NCBI GenBank assembly: GCA_040905265.1
Contig: JBBDRW010000057.1
Coordinates: 1-46,490, forward strand
From: JBBDRW01 sp040905265
GTDB lineage: Bacteria; Bacteroidota; Rhodothermia; Balneolales; Balneolaceae
Length of the DNA: 46,490 nucleotides
Reading direction: 5' to 3'
The first letter of the stretch is position 1. Each line of letters opens with the position of its first letter. Positions 16,211 to 24,977 of this stretch are shown piece by piece. Under the pieces are notes generated by a model. That model worked only from the letters and a program-made list of their open reading frames with translations, was not told the origin of the DNA and ran no database searches. Both the position numbers and the translations under genes were made by a program.

Positions 16211-16489
16211 ATGAAAACTTCTTTTGCCGATAAATTGTGCTGCCCGATGGACAAGCACCCCCTGGATATGAAAATTATCACCAAACATGAGAACGGTGAG
16301 ATTCTGGAGGCGCTGCTCACCTGCCCGGAGTGCAACCGCTACTATCCGGTCATCTCAGGGATTCCGATTATGACTCCTGATGAATTTCGGGAGCGGGCGA
16401 TCGAGGCCCCTTCGCTAAAGCGCTGGTCTCGCTTCCTGGAGGAGTCCGGCGAAGGGCCGCTGCTCCCTGATGCTAAAGAGTATGGTTGA
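16211..16489 (+). CDS. Trm112-like zinc-binding protein
   Basis: 92 residues from ATG 16,211; a TTG 18 bp upstream is less likely. The sequence matches Trm112/UPF0434: KLCCPMDKHPLD (Cys10, Cys11), then LLTCPECNRYYPVISGIPIM (Cys38, Cys41) and an acidic tail. Trm112 proteins bind and activate class I methyltransferases in eukaryotes and archaea. Here the gene is the last of an operon whose first gene is a class I methyltransferase, so a partner role is plausible but inferred. Longer than the usual 60-70 residues of bacterial Trm112-like proteins because of a C-terminal helix. Gene spacing from the ThiE-like gene is 19 bp. Only 12 bp separate it from the convergent lipoprotein gene. Confidence 0.8.
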   Translation: MKTSFADKLCCPMDKHPLDMKIITKHENGEILEALLTCPECNRYYPVISGIPIMTPDEFRERAIEAPSLKRWSRFLEESGEGPLLPDAKEYG

Positions 16490-16501
16490 CACAAGACTGG
16501 T

Positions 16502-18469
16502 TCACTCCTGCTGCCATTCCAGCTCCGGATATTCGGCAGTGGTTCGCCAGATCGTTGCCCAGTCAAATTCCGGCATGTTTGTTTCGGCATCTGTTCCACT
16601 CATTTCGACGGTTGTGAGGCCGGTTGAACCCGTAGCATCACCTGTTCCCGTGCCGTCTGCATGTCCGCTCGATTCTGTGTCCCAGTACGAGCTGCTGACC
16701 GAGCCGTCATTCACCCCGGTGAGCCCGCCTGTATCACTGTTGCCTGTGACCATACCCGCAGACCAGGAGGTGGTGATACTTCCGGTTACCGTGTTAACGC
16801 CTGTGAGTCCTCCTGCTTCAGACCCGGTAAGTTCATCGACCTCCGCGCGAGCCGTGGACCAGGAGTCAACGATCACCCCGCTGTTTTCACCGGTAAGCCC
16901 GCCGGCGCGGCTATCCGCGAGGACGCTGCCTGTAGACCAGGATTCACGTATCGTTCCCGGATTGGTGCCGACAAGCCCGCCTGCCTGACTCTCGCCCTCT
17001 ACGCTTCCGGATGCCCCGGACTCTTCAATCTCTCCGCCATTCACCCCTGCTACTGCGCCGGTTTTGACCGGCCCGTTTAGCTGAATGCCGGTTGCCAGAA
17101 CCCCCGAGATCCTTCCCAGGTTGAGGCCGGCAATACCTCCCGTGCCCGCATCACACGGATCCATAAGACAGACGGCTGTGATCTCTGCCTCTTCGATTCG
17201 AAAGTTCACAACTTCTCCTTCAGACTCTATCTTCCGGAATATACCCAGAGGTTCAGTCTGCCCGATCCCCCGGTTTATGTAGAGATTCTGTATGGTATGC
17301 CCATTCCCGTCGTATCGCCCGCTGAATCCGGTAGCCATTGAGCCGATCGGGTCAAACCCTTTCCCGTCATCCCAACCGGTTGTTTCCGAGGCATCAATCT
17401 CTGCAACCTGCAGGAAGTGGCTGTCGGGGAACAGGCTGACACGCTGCAGATGTTGTGGGGTTGCAACCTGGTACGGGTCTGCCGGCGTCCCGTCTCCGCC
17501 TTCAAATTGAGTGAAAACGGCATGGATCTCCATATCCTCCTCAATGGAAACCTGAATCGGATTCTCTATGGATTCGATATCCCCTTCCCAGCGGATAAAG
17601 TCCCAGTTCTCATCCGGGCTGGCGGTGATTTCCACTTCCGATTCATACAAGTAACCATCATCGGTTTCTGTACCGGAAATCAGTTCAGTGGAGAGGGTTC
17701 CCTGGCCTTCCGAGGTGAGCTCCAGGGTGTACTCCCGCCGTTCAAAGTGGGCCTCCAGTGTCTTGTTACCATTCATCGTGAGGCTGAATGGATTGGTACT
17801 CCCTGTGAAGTCTCCCTGCCACCGGTCAAACCGCCATCCGTCACTGGCCGGTATCGCCTCAACGTCTATATTCGTTCCGGTCCGGTAGGTTCCTTCCGCC
17901 GGCTCGACTGTACCTCCGTCCTCTGGGAAAACAACCGTGACGAGTGTGTAGGTCCGTTCAAAAATAGCCGTTACGCTCTTTGCTTCATCCACGGTGATTG
18001 TCTGCGGATTCTCCTCTCCCTCCAGGTCGCCGCTCCACCGGGCAAAGGCCCACTCATCATCGGGTTCGGCAGTCAATTGCACCATTGTCCCGTGCGCGTA
18101 GTCAGTTGTTTTGGTGCTGATGACCGTCTCCGTAACCGAGCCGCCCCCCTCGACCTCTACGGTGAGCGGGTAATCCCGTTTGACGAAGGTTGCCGTGAGC
18201 TCCTTATCGGAATTCATCCGGATGATGACCGGGTTTTCACTTCCGGAATGAGCTCCCTGCCAGCCGGAGAAGACCCAGTGCTCTTCGCTCGGGGCAGCCG
18301 TTATGGAGACGCTCGTCCCCGCATCATATTCTCCCTCTGCCGGGGTGACGGTTCCGGCTTCCGCAGGAGAGACGTTTGTGGTCAGAAAGTAGACCTGGGT
18401 GCTTTCGGTCAGGCAGCTCGAGAGCAGAACCAGGCCGGCGAGTACAGGGAAAATCAGAAGTCGTCTCAT
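16502..18469 (-). CDS. Lipoprotein with four InlB-type repeats and a GLUG region
   Basis: 655 residues. Lipobox LLSSC (Cys19) marks an outer-membrane or periplasmic lipoprotein. Residues about 28-100, 100-185, 185-255 and 255-325 are four copies of the divergent InlB B-repeat/bacterial repeat domain (each has a G-T-V/S opening, a W-x-F-x-x-W-x-G core and ends in an (A/E)xF strand). From about residue 325 a different module starts (GGDGTPADPYQVATPQHLQ), and residues about 440-600 contain GLUG-type copies (GGIAGLN, GGLVGTN, GGLTGEN, GGLTGVN). Such proteins work in adhesion or surface binding. It is convergent with the Trm112-like gene, 12 bp apart. Role inferred from domains only. Confidence 0.85.
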   Translation of the reverse strand: MRRLLIFPVLAGLVLLSSCLTESTQVYFLTTNVSPAEAGTVTPAEGEYDAGTSVSITAAPSEEHWVFSGWQGAHSGSENPVIIRMNSDKELTATFVKRDYPLTVEVEGGGSVTETVISTKTTDYAHGTMVQLTAEPDDEWAFARWSGDLEGEENPQTITVDEAKSVTAIFERTYTLVTVVFPEDGGTVEPAEGTYRTGTNIDVEAIPASDGWRFDRWQGDFTGSTNPFSLTMNGNKTLEAHFERREYTLELTSEGQGTLSTELISGTETDDGYLYESEVEITASPDENWDFIRWEGDIESIENPIQVSIEEDMEIHAVFTQFEGGDGTPADPYQVATPQHLQRVSLFPDSHFLQVAEIDASETTGWDDGKGFDPIGSMATGFSGRYDGNGHTIQNLYINRGIGQTEPLGIFRKIESEGEVVNFRIEEAEITAVCLMDPCDAGTGGIAGLNLGRISGVLATGIQLNGPVKTGAVAGVNGGEIEESGASGSVEGESQAGGLVGTNPGTIRESWSTGSVLADSRAGGLTGENSGVIVDSWSTARAEVDELTGSEAGGLTGVNTVTGSITTSWSAGMVTGNSDTGGLTGVNDGSVSSSYWDTESSGHADGTGTGDATGSTGLTTVEMSGTDAETNMPEFDWATIWRTTAEYPELEWQQE

Positions 18470-18738
18470 GCAGAATGATACAGGATAGATGAAAATTTGT
18501 GCCGGTAGTGTAGGGAATTTTTCAGAATGATGATTTGAAAATCTGGCAGAATCGAGAGTTTAATTCGTTTCATAAGTATCAAATTTTGAACGTCAGCTCT
18601 CTATATGATACGGTAGTCAGAACGGTGTGTTCCTATTGACCTGCAGTGCATCCCTACATCACGATAAACAAGAGATGAACAGAGCATATATTCATATATC
18701 TATAACAACCCTCTCCAATGGGATAGTACTGTGGATTG

Positions 18739-20697
18739 TCATTCACTCGATACTATTTCGAACCGTCTGTTCCGAATGGTCTCTTCTTTGCTGGTCAGGT
18801 CCCGGGCCCGCCATACCAACTCATACTCTCCGGGATTCAGGCCTTGTGTCTGGATCTCCAGGCTCTCTGTAAATCGCGGTGCATCGTGCTGAAAACTCAG
18901 GGTAATCGATAAATCACCTTCGCTCCGTATCCGGTCCCAGAACAGGAACCTCCGTACCGATTGGATCTCATACTCCACTTCAAAACTGGAGATGCCACTG
19001 CTGTCCGGCTCCAGGTTGTACAGTTCGAAGTGAACCACCAGGTTCTCTCCCTCCGGGATCTCCCCGGTGTTGGAGACCACAAACGGAAATCGGGCTCCTT
19101 CAACAGGTTCCGGACGACGTTCGTAGCCCATGAGCAAGTCACCCAGCAACAGGCTGCCATCCAGAGGCAACGGCTCGGGCTGCATGAGTTCCCGCTTGCC
19201 GACACCCCGGATCTCGTCCGGTATCAGGCTTTCGAAACGGGGCGGGGACGTCGGGTCCGTGTTCTCCAGTTCGGCGTAAAAGAGCTGGCTCGTTTCCGCA
19301 GAGATGAACGGAACCGTGAAGACAGAGGAACTGGGGGTGTCGCCGAAGGGATCGATAAATAGATCCGGCCGGTAACGGGAGCGGCTGATCGGACGACGAT
19401 GCTCGTCGCTGAGTTGCAGTCCGTGGGTGAGCCGGTAATGGTTCAGAGATTCATCAGGATCAGACAGCCGACTCTCTCTCTGGTCCAGAACAACCGCTGT
19501 CGTCGGGCGACTTTCGATAAAGCTCAACAAGATGGGCTCTCCATCTTCATCCAGAAGGCGGTATTGATAGACCTCAACGGGAATGGGTGGAACGCTGCTC
19601 TCCTCTGCAGAGATCTGAGTCGGGGCAGCTTGCGTCTCCCGGAAGTTCAAGATCACATCCTGGCTTCTGATGCTTGTGAGAACCGCTCTGCTTCTAGAAG
19701 GATCGGGTGATGTATCGATTCTGCGTTTGAGTTCCTGGTACCGGTTTGCAAAATAGGAATCTTGTACAGCAAGGTGATTGTAGTAGATCTCGAGTAGTGT
19801 CAAAGCTGCTACACGACCCTCACTTGTATTATAGAAGGAGGATGGCACAAAGTCATTCAGGGTAACGATACGCTTATACCCGCTGATGCCTGTATCCCCG
19901 AACATCAGAATCAGGTTAAAGGCCATCTCTTCGGCTGGAGAGTAGTAGATCCAGTATTCATACCGGTGTGGCGCATGAGCTCGCTGATACAGAATATTAA
20001 TAACCGTCTGCTCCATCTCTTCATCATCAATAATTCTGCGTACATCATGTCGTAATAGTGGAAATACTCCCTCATCGATTTGATCGGGTTCTCCATACTT
20101 GACGTAGTAGTGCCCTCTTGCGTCCGTCCCGTAGGGGGCATCCACAGACCGGGTAAAGTGATTCCGGGCATACGCAATTCGTTCCCAGTGCTCCAGCAAA
20201 CGCGGATTGTAAGAGCGGCCGGGGACCGGGTTCAGAGACTGCCAGTACCCCCTGATCTCCCCAAGTAGCAACGGGTCTCGCTCTGTGAACATGGCAGACC
20301 ACCGTTCAACCTGTTCCTCCTCCAACAGCGGCTCCAGCCGGGTCAGCTCTTTCTCTAGAGCTGGCACATGCTGTTCGGAGATCTCACCACCAGACAATCC
20401 CCACAAATAGATGGAGGAGGCCATCGGGTAGTGTCTCTTCATCTGTTGCTCCGTTGCCAGTCGGAGGTACTCCACAGCGATAGCCAGAGACGGTTCATTC
20501 AGTTCAGCACGAGCTTCTCTCCAGATTTCAAGAGCCTCTTCATACGCCTCTGAAGCCTCCGCCTCAAGACCTCGATTCAGCCACATACCAACATCCTGGC
20601 CGATATCGGGTTGCCCGAAGCCGAGTGTCCAACTATACATAATAAGTATCAGGTACCGGGATGCCATCATGAAATACCGATTAAACGCTATCGACAC
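18739..20697 (-). CDS. GWxTD-domain secreted protein
   Basis: 652 residues. A hydrophobic N-terminus (about 10-27) suggests a signal peptide; an alternative start at MMAS (20,670) would leave a normal-length one. Residues about 165-290 carry the GWxTD domain: ERIAYARNHFTRS, then PYGTDARGHYYVKYGEPDQID. The name motif G-W-x-T-D is here PYGTD (YGTD at 189-192), so the tryptophan is lost. A tetratricopeptide-like stretch (40-135) precedes it and a beta-rich C-terminal half follows (about 400-650). The family is common in Bacteroidota and Acidobacteriota but has no known function. It is a single gene flanked by long gaps. Confidence 0.8.
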   Translation of the reverse strand: MSIAFNRYFMMASRYLILIMYSWTLGFGQPDIGQDVGMWLNRGLEAEASEAYEEALEIWREARAELNEPSLAIAVEYLRLATEQQMKRHYPMASSIYLWGLSGGEISEQHVPALEKELTRLEPLLEEEQVERWSAMFTERDPLLLGEIRGYWQSLNPVPGRSYNPRLLEHWERIAYARNHFTRSVDAPYGTDARGHYYVKYGEPDQIDEGVFPLLRHDVRRIIDDEEMEQTVINILYQRAHAPHRYEYWIYYSPAEEMAFNLILMFGDTGISGYKRIVTLNDFVPSSFYNTSEGRVAALTLLEIYYNHLAVQDSYFANRYQELKRRIDTSPDPSRSRAVLTSIRSQDVILNFRETQAAPTQISAEESSVPPIPVEVYQYRLLDEDGEPILLSFIESRPTTAVVLDQRESRLSDPDESLNHYRLTHGLQLSDEHRRPISRSRYRPDLFIDPFGDTPSSSVFTVPFISAETSQLFYAELENTDPTSPPRFESLIPDEIRGVGKRELMQPEPLPLDGSLLLGDLLMGYERRPEPVEGARFPFVVSNTGEIPEGENLVVHFELYNLEPDSSGISSFEVEYEIQSVRRFLFWDRIRSEGDLSITLSFQHDAPRFTESLEIQTQGLNPGEYELVWRARDLTSKEETIRNRRFEIVSSE

Positions 20698-21043
20698 TTA
20701 TCATTGGAATGCAACCCCTTAGAATCAAATTATCAAGATCTGTGCAAAATGCCTCACGAACCAAATCCTCACTTGTTTGTTTGCCTTTCTTCTTCATCAT
20801 ATCCGAAATTTTGTAGTTCAGATTATTGGAATTGCCGTCAATTCAGACATCAACCCCATTTTCTACCTCCTACTACTCTCTACAAATTAGTATAATAAAA
20901 ACGATTCAAGGAGTCTACAGTTTTTGGAAAATTTACCGGGAAGGAGGGGTGGCTCAGCAAAAACTCAAAATTCAGGACACAGGAGGCAGGTTACTTATGC
21001 TATATGAAATTACTATCTATTCTCCGTAAAGTGGATTTGTTTC
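20698..21043. other. 346-bp non-coding gap
   Basis: No protein-like frame, RNA gene or strong palindrome was seen. The gap is upstream of the GWxTD gene and downstream of that gene's neighbour on the same strand, so it should hold the GWxTD promoter. Short open frames here are not protein-like. Confidence 0.5.
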
Positions 21044-21871
21044 TCAGTCTCGTCCTCCAAGCGCCTCCTCAAGACGATCCGCCAGGATCTCCGCCACGCC
21101 ATCCTGTTCTCCCACCAGGCCCGTCATGACGGTTTTGAGGCCGGGGTTCCGTTTTTCGGCCTCCCGGCAGATAGCAGCTATGTCGCCGTCGGGGCCTGCA
21201 TGGCGCCCAGGGGAGAGAAAGAGCATGGAGATAATGACCGGGCTGGCCCAGGAGGTGGTGCGGTCCAGCAGATCTTCCAGGAGAGGGTCACTGAAGGCGT
21301 ATTCGGACCCTTTGCGCCGCTCCATAGAGGCGGGTACAACCCGTGATACCTCTTCTTCGAGCAAGAGGGAGAGCTGCCCGGCCAGCACATTGCGGACGGC
21401 GGTTACCGCCGGTTCCGGGCTGCCGTGGTCAACCAGGATGACCGGTGGCCGGCTGCCGGCCGGTATGCATGCCAATACCCCCTCTTTCAGAATATGGGCG
21501 ATACGGGAATCGGCCGGCCCCTCCATGTCGACCAGTGGTTTGGCAATCTGTACGTCAAGGCCGGAGAACTCCTCTTCCAGCTGTGCAATCCGCCGGGGGA
21601 GATAGTCTGTAAGGGCACGGGAGGGGCCGAAAAAAAAGGGCAGGATAAGAAATTCTCTCTCCCCCTTTTCCGCAGCTTCCCGGATCGAAGGCCCGACCGT
21701 TTGCGCAGGTTCTCCGCCCAGTTTCTTAACCGGCACCTTGCTGGAGTGGAGCAGGGAGACGGGTTCAACTTTTCGGCCTGTCATCGCGCTGAGCCGGCTG
21801 GCCACTCTTCTCAGGTTGAGTGTCGCTTCCGGGCGAAGAGAGCCGTTGTCTGTCAGAAATATTCTTCGCAT
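21044..21871 (-). CDS. Two-domain CbiX/SirB-like chelatase-family protein
   Basis: 275 residues with two CbiX-like halves. The C-terminal half keeps the metal-site pattern: ILVDHGSPEP (His149) and LFLSPGRHAGPDGDI (His224). The N-terminal half keeps the fold pattern but has lost both histidines: FLTDNGSLRP (Asn9 for His) and PFFFGPSRALTDYLP (Ser84 near the expected position). Family members insert Co or Fe into sirohydrochlorin. No other corrin or siroheme gene lies in the window, so the substrate is unsure. It may be an alternative metal handling protein. There is no signal peptide and no close partner. Confidence 0.75.
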   Translation of the reverse strand: MRRIFLTDNGSLRPEATLNLRRVASRLSAMTGRKVEPVSLLHSSKVPVKKLGGEPAQTVGPSIREAAEKGEREFLILPFFFGPSRALTDYLPRRIAQLEEEFSGLDVQIAKPLVDMEGPADSRIAHILKEGVLACIPAGSRPPVILVDHGSPEPAVTAVRNVLAGQLSLLLEEEVSRVVPASMERRKGSEYAFSDPLLEDLLDRTTSWASPVIISMLFLSPGRHAGPDGDIAAICREAEKRNPGLKTVMTGLVGEQDGVAEILADRLEEALGGRD

Positions 21872-21992
21872 GGCTGTTTATTTCATTGATGCCGGGGCTT
21901 CAATGTAGGGGTATTCGATGAAACATGATGAATCGAATACCCCTGCCGCAAGAAAACAGCAATGGATCTGACTATCCTCTGAAGCGCTCGGT

Positions 21993-23312
21993 TTAGAAGC
22001 CTCCTCCGCCCCCAGGTGGGCCTCCTGCAATATTGTCAAACCGGGGATTTACAATATTGCTGAAGCTCGATCCGAAGGTGTAGGAGAACCCGAACGAGAA
22101 ACTGTACTCATACGAGGTGGCCCGCTGTCGCTCTCCCAGAAGCCGTTCGGTATCTGAAATATCGTCCGCCGGCAGTGAAATCTGGTCGTTGATTACCTCA
22201 TACTGAGCCCTCATGAATATGGAGAGGCCGCGTGTAATACGGATATCCATGGATGGGGTAAATTCGAAGCTGTTGACTGACGTATCGTGGAGAAAGGTGG
22301 ATGCATCCGCCCTCAGGTCGATCTCGCCCCAGGGCTGGTCAAAACGGAGCTGGGAAGAGAGTACCTGCTGGGTCACGATTTCAGAATCCTTCAGATAGAT
22401 CGTCGTCTCTCTGTAATCTCTGTATGATGGAGTTATCCGGTATTGAAGGACAAATTGTCGCTCCTGGAACTCCCGGTAGGGAAACAGGCTGTATTCGATA
22501 GCCGGGGAGGCTTCGAGACTGAAGTCAAGGTTTTGGGTACGGCTGTGACTCACTTCTGAAAAGAGCCCCAGGGAGAACCGTTGCCCGATACTATAAGCGG
22601 CAAAGCCGTCAACTCTCCAGGAGTCCCGGTTCACCTTCCGCGTTCCGGAGGAGAGTTCGATTTCTGACCTGTCAAGTTCCACCTCTCCCCGAAAATCAAA
22701 TTTCCAATCTTCGGTGATCCGTTCTGCTGAAAACGAGGATTCGACTTCATAGCTGAATTCGGATTCCTCGCCGTTCATTTCAGTGCCCAGTTCGACGTCA
22801 AAGATCCAGGAGTTCCAGGGGTCGGTTTCCGGGGTTACCTGTACATCGCTCCCTTCATCAGATGCGGAGTGGATCACATCCAGATTCTCTACCACCGTTG
22901 TATTGGCTGCAAACGGCAAGAGTCCGATCCGGATAAACCGGACCAGTCCGGCCCGCTCTTCATCAGACGTATCGGTATTCGAGCTGGTGTAAATCAACGT
23001 ATCTCTCCGGCTTGAAAAGGGTTCGATTCCACGAAAATCGAGAATAAACTCCCGCCCGCTTCCGGTCTCTGCTCGTGTAATTCGGAGGTAGATATGGGCA
23101 TCGCTTTGATCTCGCACATAGTTCACAAAACTGACGTTCGTCCGTACATAGTCGGACGAGCAGGTGTTACAGTCAAGGTAGACATTCGGGGTGGCCGGCA
23201 TCACCGCGGTCTGTGCCTGAGCTGTCATTACATTGATCACTAGCAAAAAACAAGCCAGAACAGGGAGAAGTGCGAGGTGCCGGTATGGAGTATGTGTAGA
23301 TGATCGGTTCAT
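21993..23312 (-). CDS. Outer-membrane beta-barrel protein with N-terminal periplasmic domain (paralogue 1)
   Basis: 439 residues with a signal peptide (about 1-34). A globular domain follows (about 40-170): NVYLDCNTCSSDYVRTNVSF, then NYVRDQSDAHIYLRITRAETG, with the stretch DPWNSWIFDVELG closing it. After that come alternating hydrophobic/polar strands to the C-terminus (about 180-425), the pattern of an outer-membrane barrel, and a Gly-rich tail. The paralogue at 23,594 shares this whole layout. I do not know a named family, although similar proteins are usual in marine Bacteroidota-like genomes. Barrel and periplasmic domain are inferred from pattern. Confidence 0.6.
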   Translation of the reverse strand: MNRSSTHTPYRHLALLPVLACFLLVINVMTAQAQTAVMPATPNVYLDCNTCSSDYVRTNVSFVNYVRDQSDAHIYLRITRAETGSGREFILDFRGIEPFSSRRDTLIYTSSNTDTSDEERAGLVRFIRIGLLPFAANTTVVENLDVIHSASDEGSDVQVTPETDPWNSWIFDVELGTEMNGEESEFSYEVESSFSAERITEDWKFDFRGEVELDRSEIELSSGTRKVNRDSWRVDGFAAYSIGQRFSLGLFSEVSHSRTQNLDFSLEASPAIEYSLFPYREFQERQFVLQYRITPSYRDYRETTIYLKDSEIVTQQVLSSQLRFDQPWGEIDLRADASTFLHDTSVNSFEFTPSMDIRITRGLSIFMRAQYEVINDQISLPADDISDTERLLGERQRATSYEYSFSFGFSYTFGSSFSNIVNPRFDNIAGGPPGGGGGF

Positions 23313-23481
23313 ATTGGATACAGGTTACATTGTTTGAAGCAATAGCGTGTAGTGAACAGGAGACAAGATAGGCCGGGATCTTGCTCAAACTTGGTATCAA
23401 TCCTGTATCAATTCTGAAGTTTTAAGCGGCCCGGATAATTAAACTGATGGGGTACTGGCACGGTCGGAACATTTCCAGTTT

Positions 23482-23504
23482 CCGGGTTGTGTTTATCAAC
23501 CCGG
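23482..23504. repeat. Hairpin between the two outer-membrane paralogues
   Basis: Perfect 8-bp arms CCGGGTTG (23,482-23,489) and CAACCCGG (23,497-23,504), loop of 7. It lies about 90 bp past the stop of the minus-strand paralogue at 23,594 and has no U tract on that strand. It is possibly a transcript end or mRNA-stability hairpin. The rest of the gap (23,313-23,593) shows nothing else. Confidence 0.4.
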
Positions 23505-23593
23505 ATCTGGTAATTTTTCGATTGGCCCGACAGTCTGGCTACAGAGAAGAGCTGCAATGCAGTTTTAAACTACATCTGGAGATATAGTCCGGA

Positions 23594-24865
23594 TCAGAGC
23601 CGTGGGTTGACCGCACCACTAAAGATGGAGCCGAATGTATAAGAGATCCCGAAACTCATAAAGAAGTCATAGGAAGTGGCCTGGTCTCGCTGGCCGAGGA
23701 TTACGTCTATATCATCCGGGTCACTGGCCGGGAGGGAGATCTGATCGTTGATAACCGTGTACCGGCTCGAGATATTGAACGACAGGCTTCGCGTGATCCG
23801 GATATCCAGCGAGGGATCAATCGTGAGCCGGTTGATGGAAGTATCGTGGAAGTAGTTGGCTCCGGAAACGCCGACATCAATCCGTCCCCAGGGCTGGTCA
23901 TACTCAAGTTCGACAGAGAGTTGTTGACGCAACAATGTTTCGGATTCCTTTTGGAAGATCGTAATCTCGTCGTAATCCCGAAAGGAGGGGGAAAGCCGGT
24001 ACTGAATAAAAATTCTACGTTCCTGAAATTCTTCATACGGAAACACGCTGTATTCAAAGGCCGGAGAAATCTGATACTCATAGGTGGTATTACCGCGTCT
24101 TGAGTACTCAAAACCGGCAAAAACACCGACCGCAAAGTGGTCACCGATACTTCGTACAATGCTGCCGTTAAACTCTGCCTGATCACTGTTTACCCGACGG
24201 GTTCCGTCTGAGAGCTCAATACGCTCCCGGTCCGGGCTCAGTTCCAGGTCTGTTTGGATCTTCCAGTCATCTGTGACACGTTCGGCGGAAGTTTCAAAGT
24301 CCAGGCCGAAGCTGGATTCATTCTCCTCAAGGGACAGGGAGGAGCCCAGTTCTATGTCAAAGATCCAGCTGTTCCACGGGTCTTCAGCCTGTGAGGGCTC
24401 ATCTGCTTCGCCACTGGAGGGTTCATAGGATAGAGTCAGATCATCCAGAAGGTCGCTGTCGATCATAAAGGGTACGAGCCCCAGTGCAAGCCTTCGCACC
24501 AGGCCGGAGCGCCGTTCATCACTGCTGTCGGTATTATGGCTGTGGTAGATTACGGTGTCGCGTCTCGACGAAAGTGCGCCCATCCCCCTGTAGTCGAGTA
24601 CATACTCACTGCCGGTTCCCGTAGAGGCACTGGTAATTCGCAGGTAGATGTCGGCATCATCCTGATCCCGGACATAATTGACGAAATCCACATTGGTTTG
24701 AATGTAAGTGTCATAGCACCAGCCGCTGCAGTCCAGATAGACATTCAGCATCGGGGACGGTGCGGCCTCTTGTGCATTCGCTTCAGGATAAATAACAAAG
24801 AGTGATAGTACGAATAGAATTACATACCGGCAGGTTTTGAGAATAGTGGAAAATGTAATAAACAT
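23594..24865 (-). CDS. Outer-membrane beta-barrel protein with N-terminal periplasmic domain (paralogue 2)
   Basis: 423 residues with a signal peptide (about 1-31). It is a paralogue of the 21,993 gene with the same architecture. Matching elements are NVYLDCSGWCYDTYIQTNV, NYVRDQDDADIYLRIT, the RRDT(V/L)IY strand, DPWNSWIFDIELG and the barrel strands ending SYTFGSIFSGAVNPRL. It lacks the Gly-rich tail of its sister. The cysteine pair is CxxxC here instead of CxxC. The tandem copies on one strand point to duplication. The gene lies 112 bp downstream of the sensor-kinase gene, whose system might regulate it (inference). Confidence 0.6.
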   Translation of the reverse strand: MFITFSTILKTCRYVILFVLSLFVIYPEANAQEAAPSPMLNVYLDCSGWCYDTYIQTNVDFVNYVRDQDDADIYLRITSASTGTGSEYVLDYRGMGALSSRRDTVIYHSHNTDSSDERRSGLVRRLALGLVPFMIDSDLLDDLTLSYEPSSGEADEPSQAEDPWNSWIFDIELGSSLSLEENESSFGLDFETSAERVTDDWKIQTDLELSPDRERIELSDGTRRVNSDQAEFNGSIVRSIGDHFAVGVFAGFEYSRRGNTTYEYQISPAFEYSVFPYEEFQERRIFIQYRLSPSFRDYDEITIFQKESETLLRQQLSVELEYDQPWGRIDVGVSGANYFHDTSINRLTIDPSLDIRITRSLSFNISSRYTVINDQISLPASDPDDIDVILGQRDQATSYDFFMSFGISYTFGSIFSGAVNPRL

Positions 24866-24977
24866 TATAAAATAGGGGTATCAGTTGATAAGTTGATGAA
24901 TAGTGATTGGTATTAACTGTAAAGATATAATCTCTTTCTGAGCCGGGTCGGTAGAGAATCTGTAGCAAGTCTAAAGA

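Noticed and set aside
17417..18478. Plus-strand open frame of 353 codons opposite the InlB/GLUG lipoprotein
   Set aside because: The lipoprotein with lipobox and repeat domains on the minus strand explains the region.
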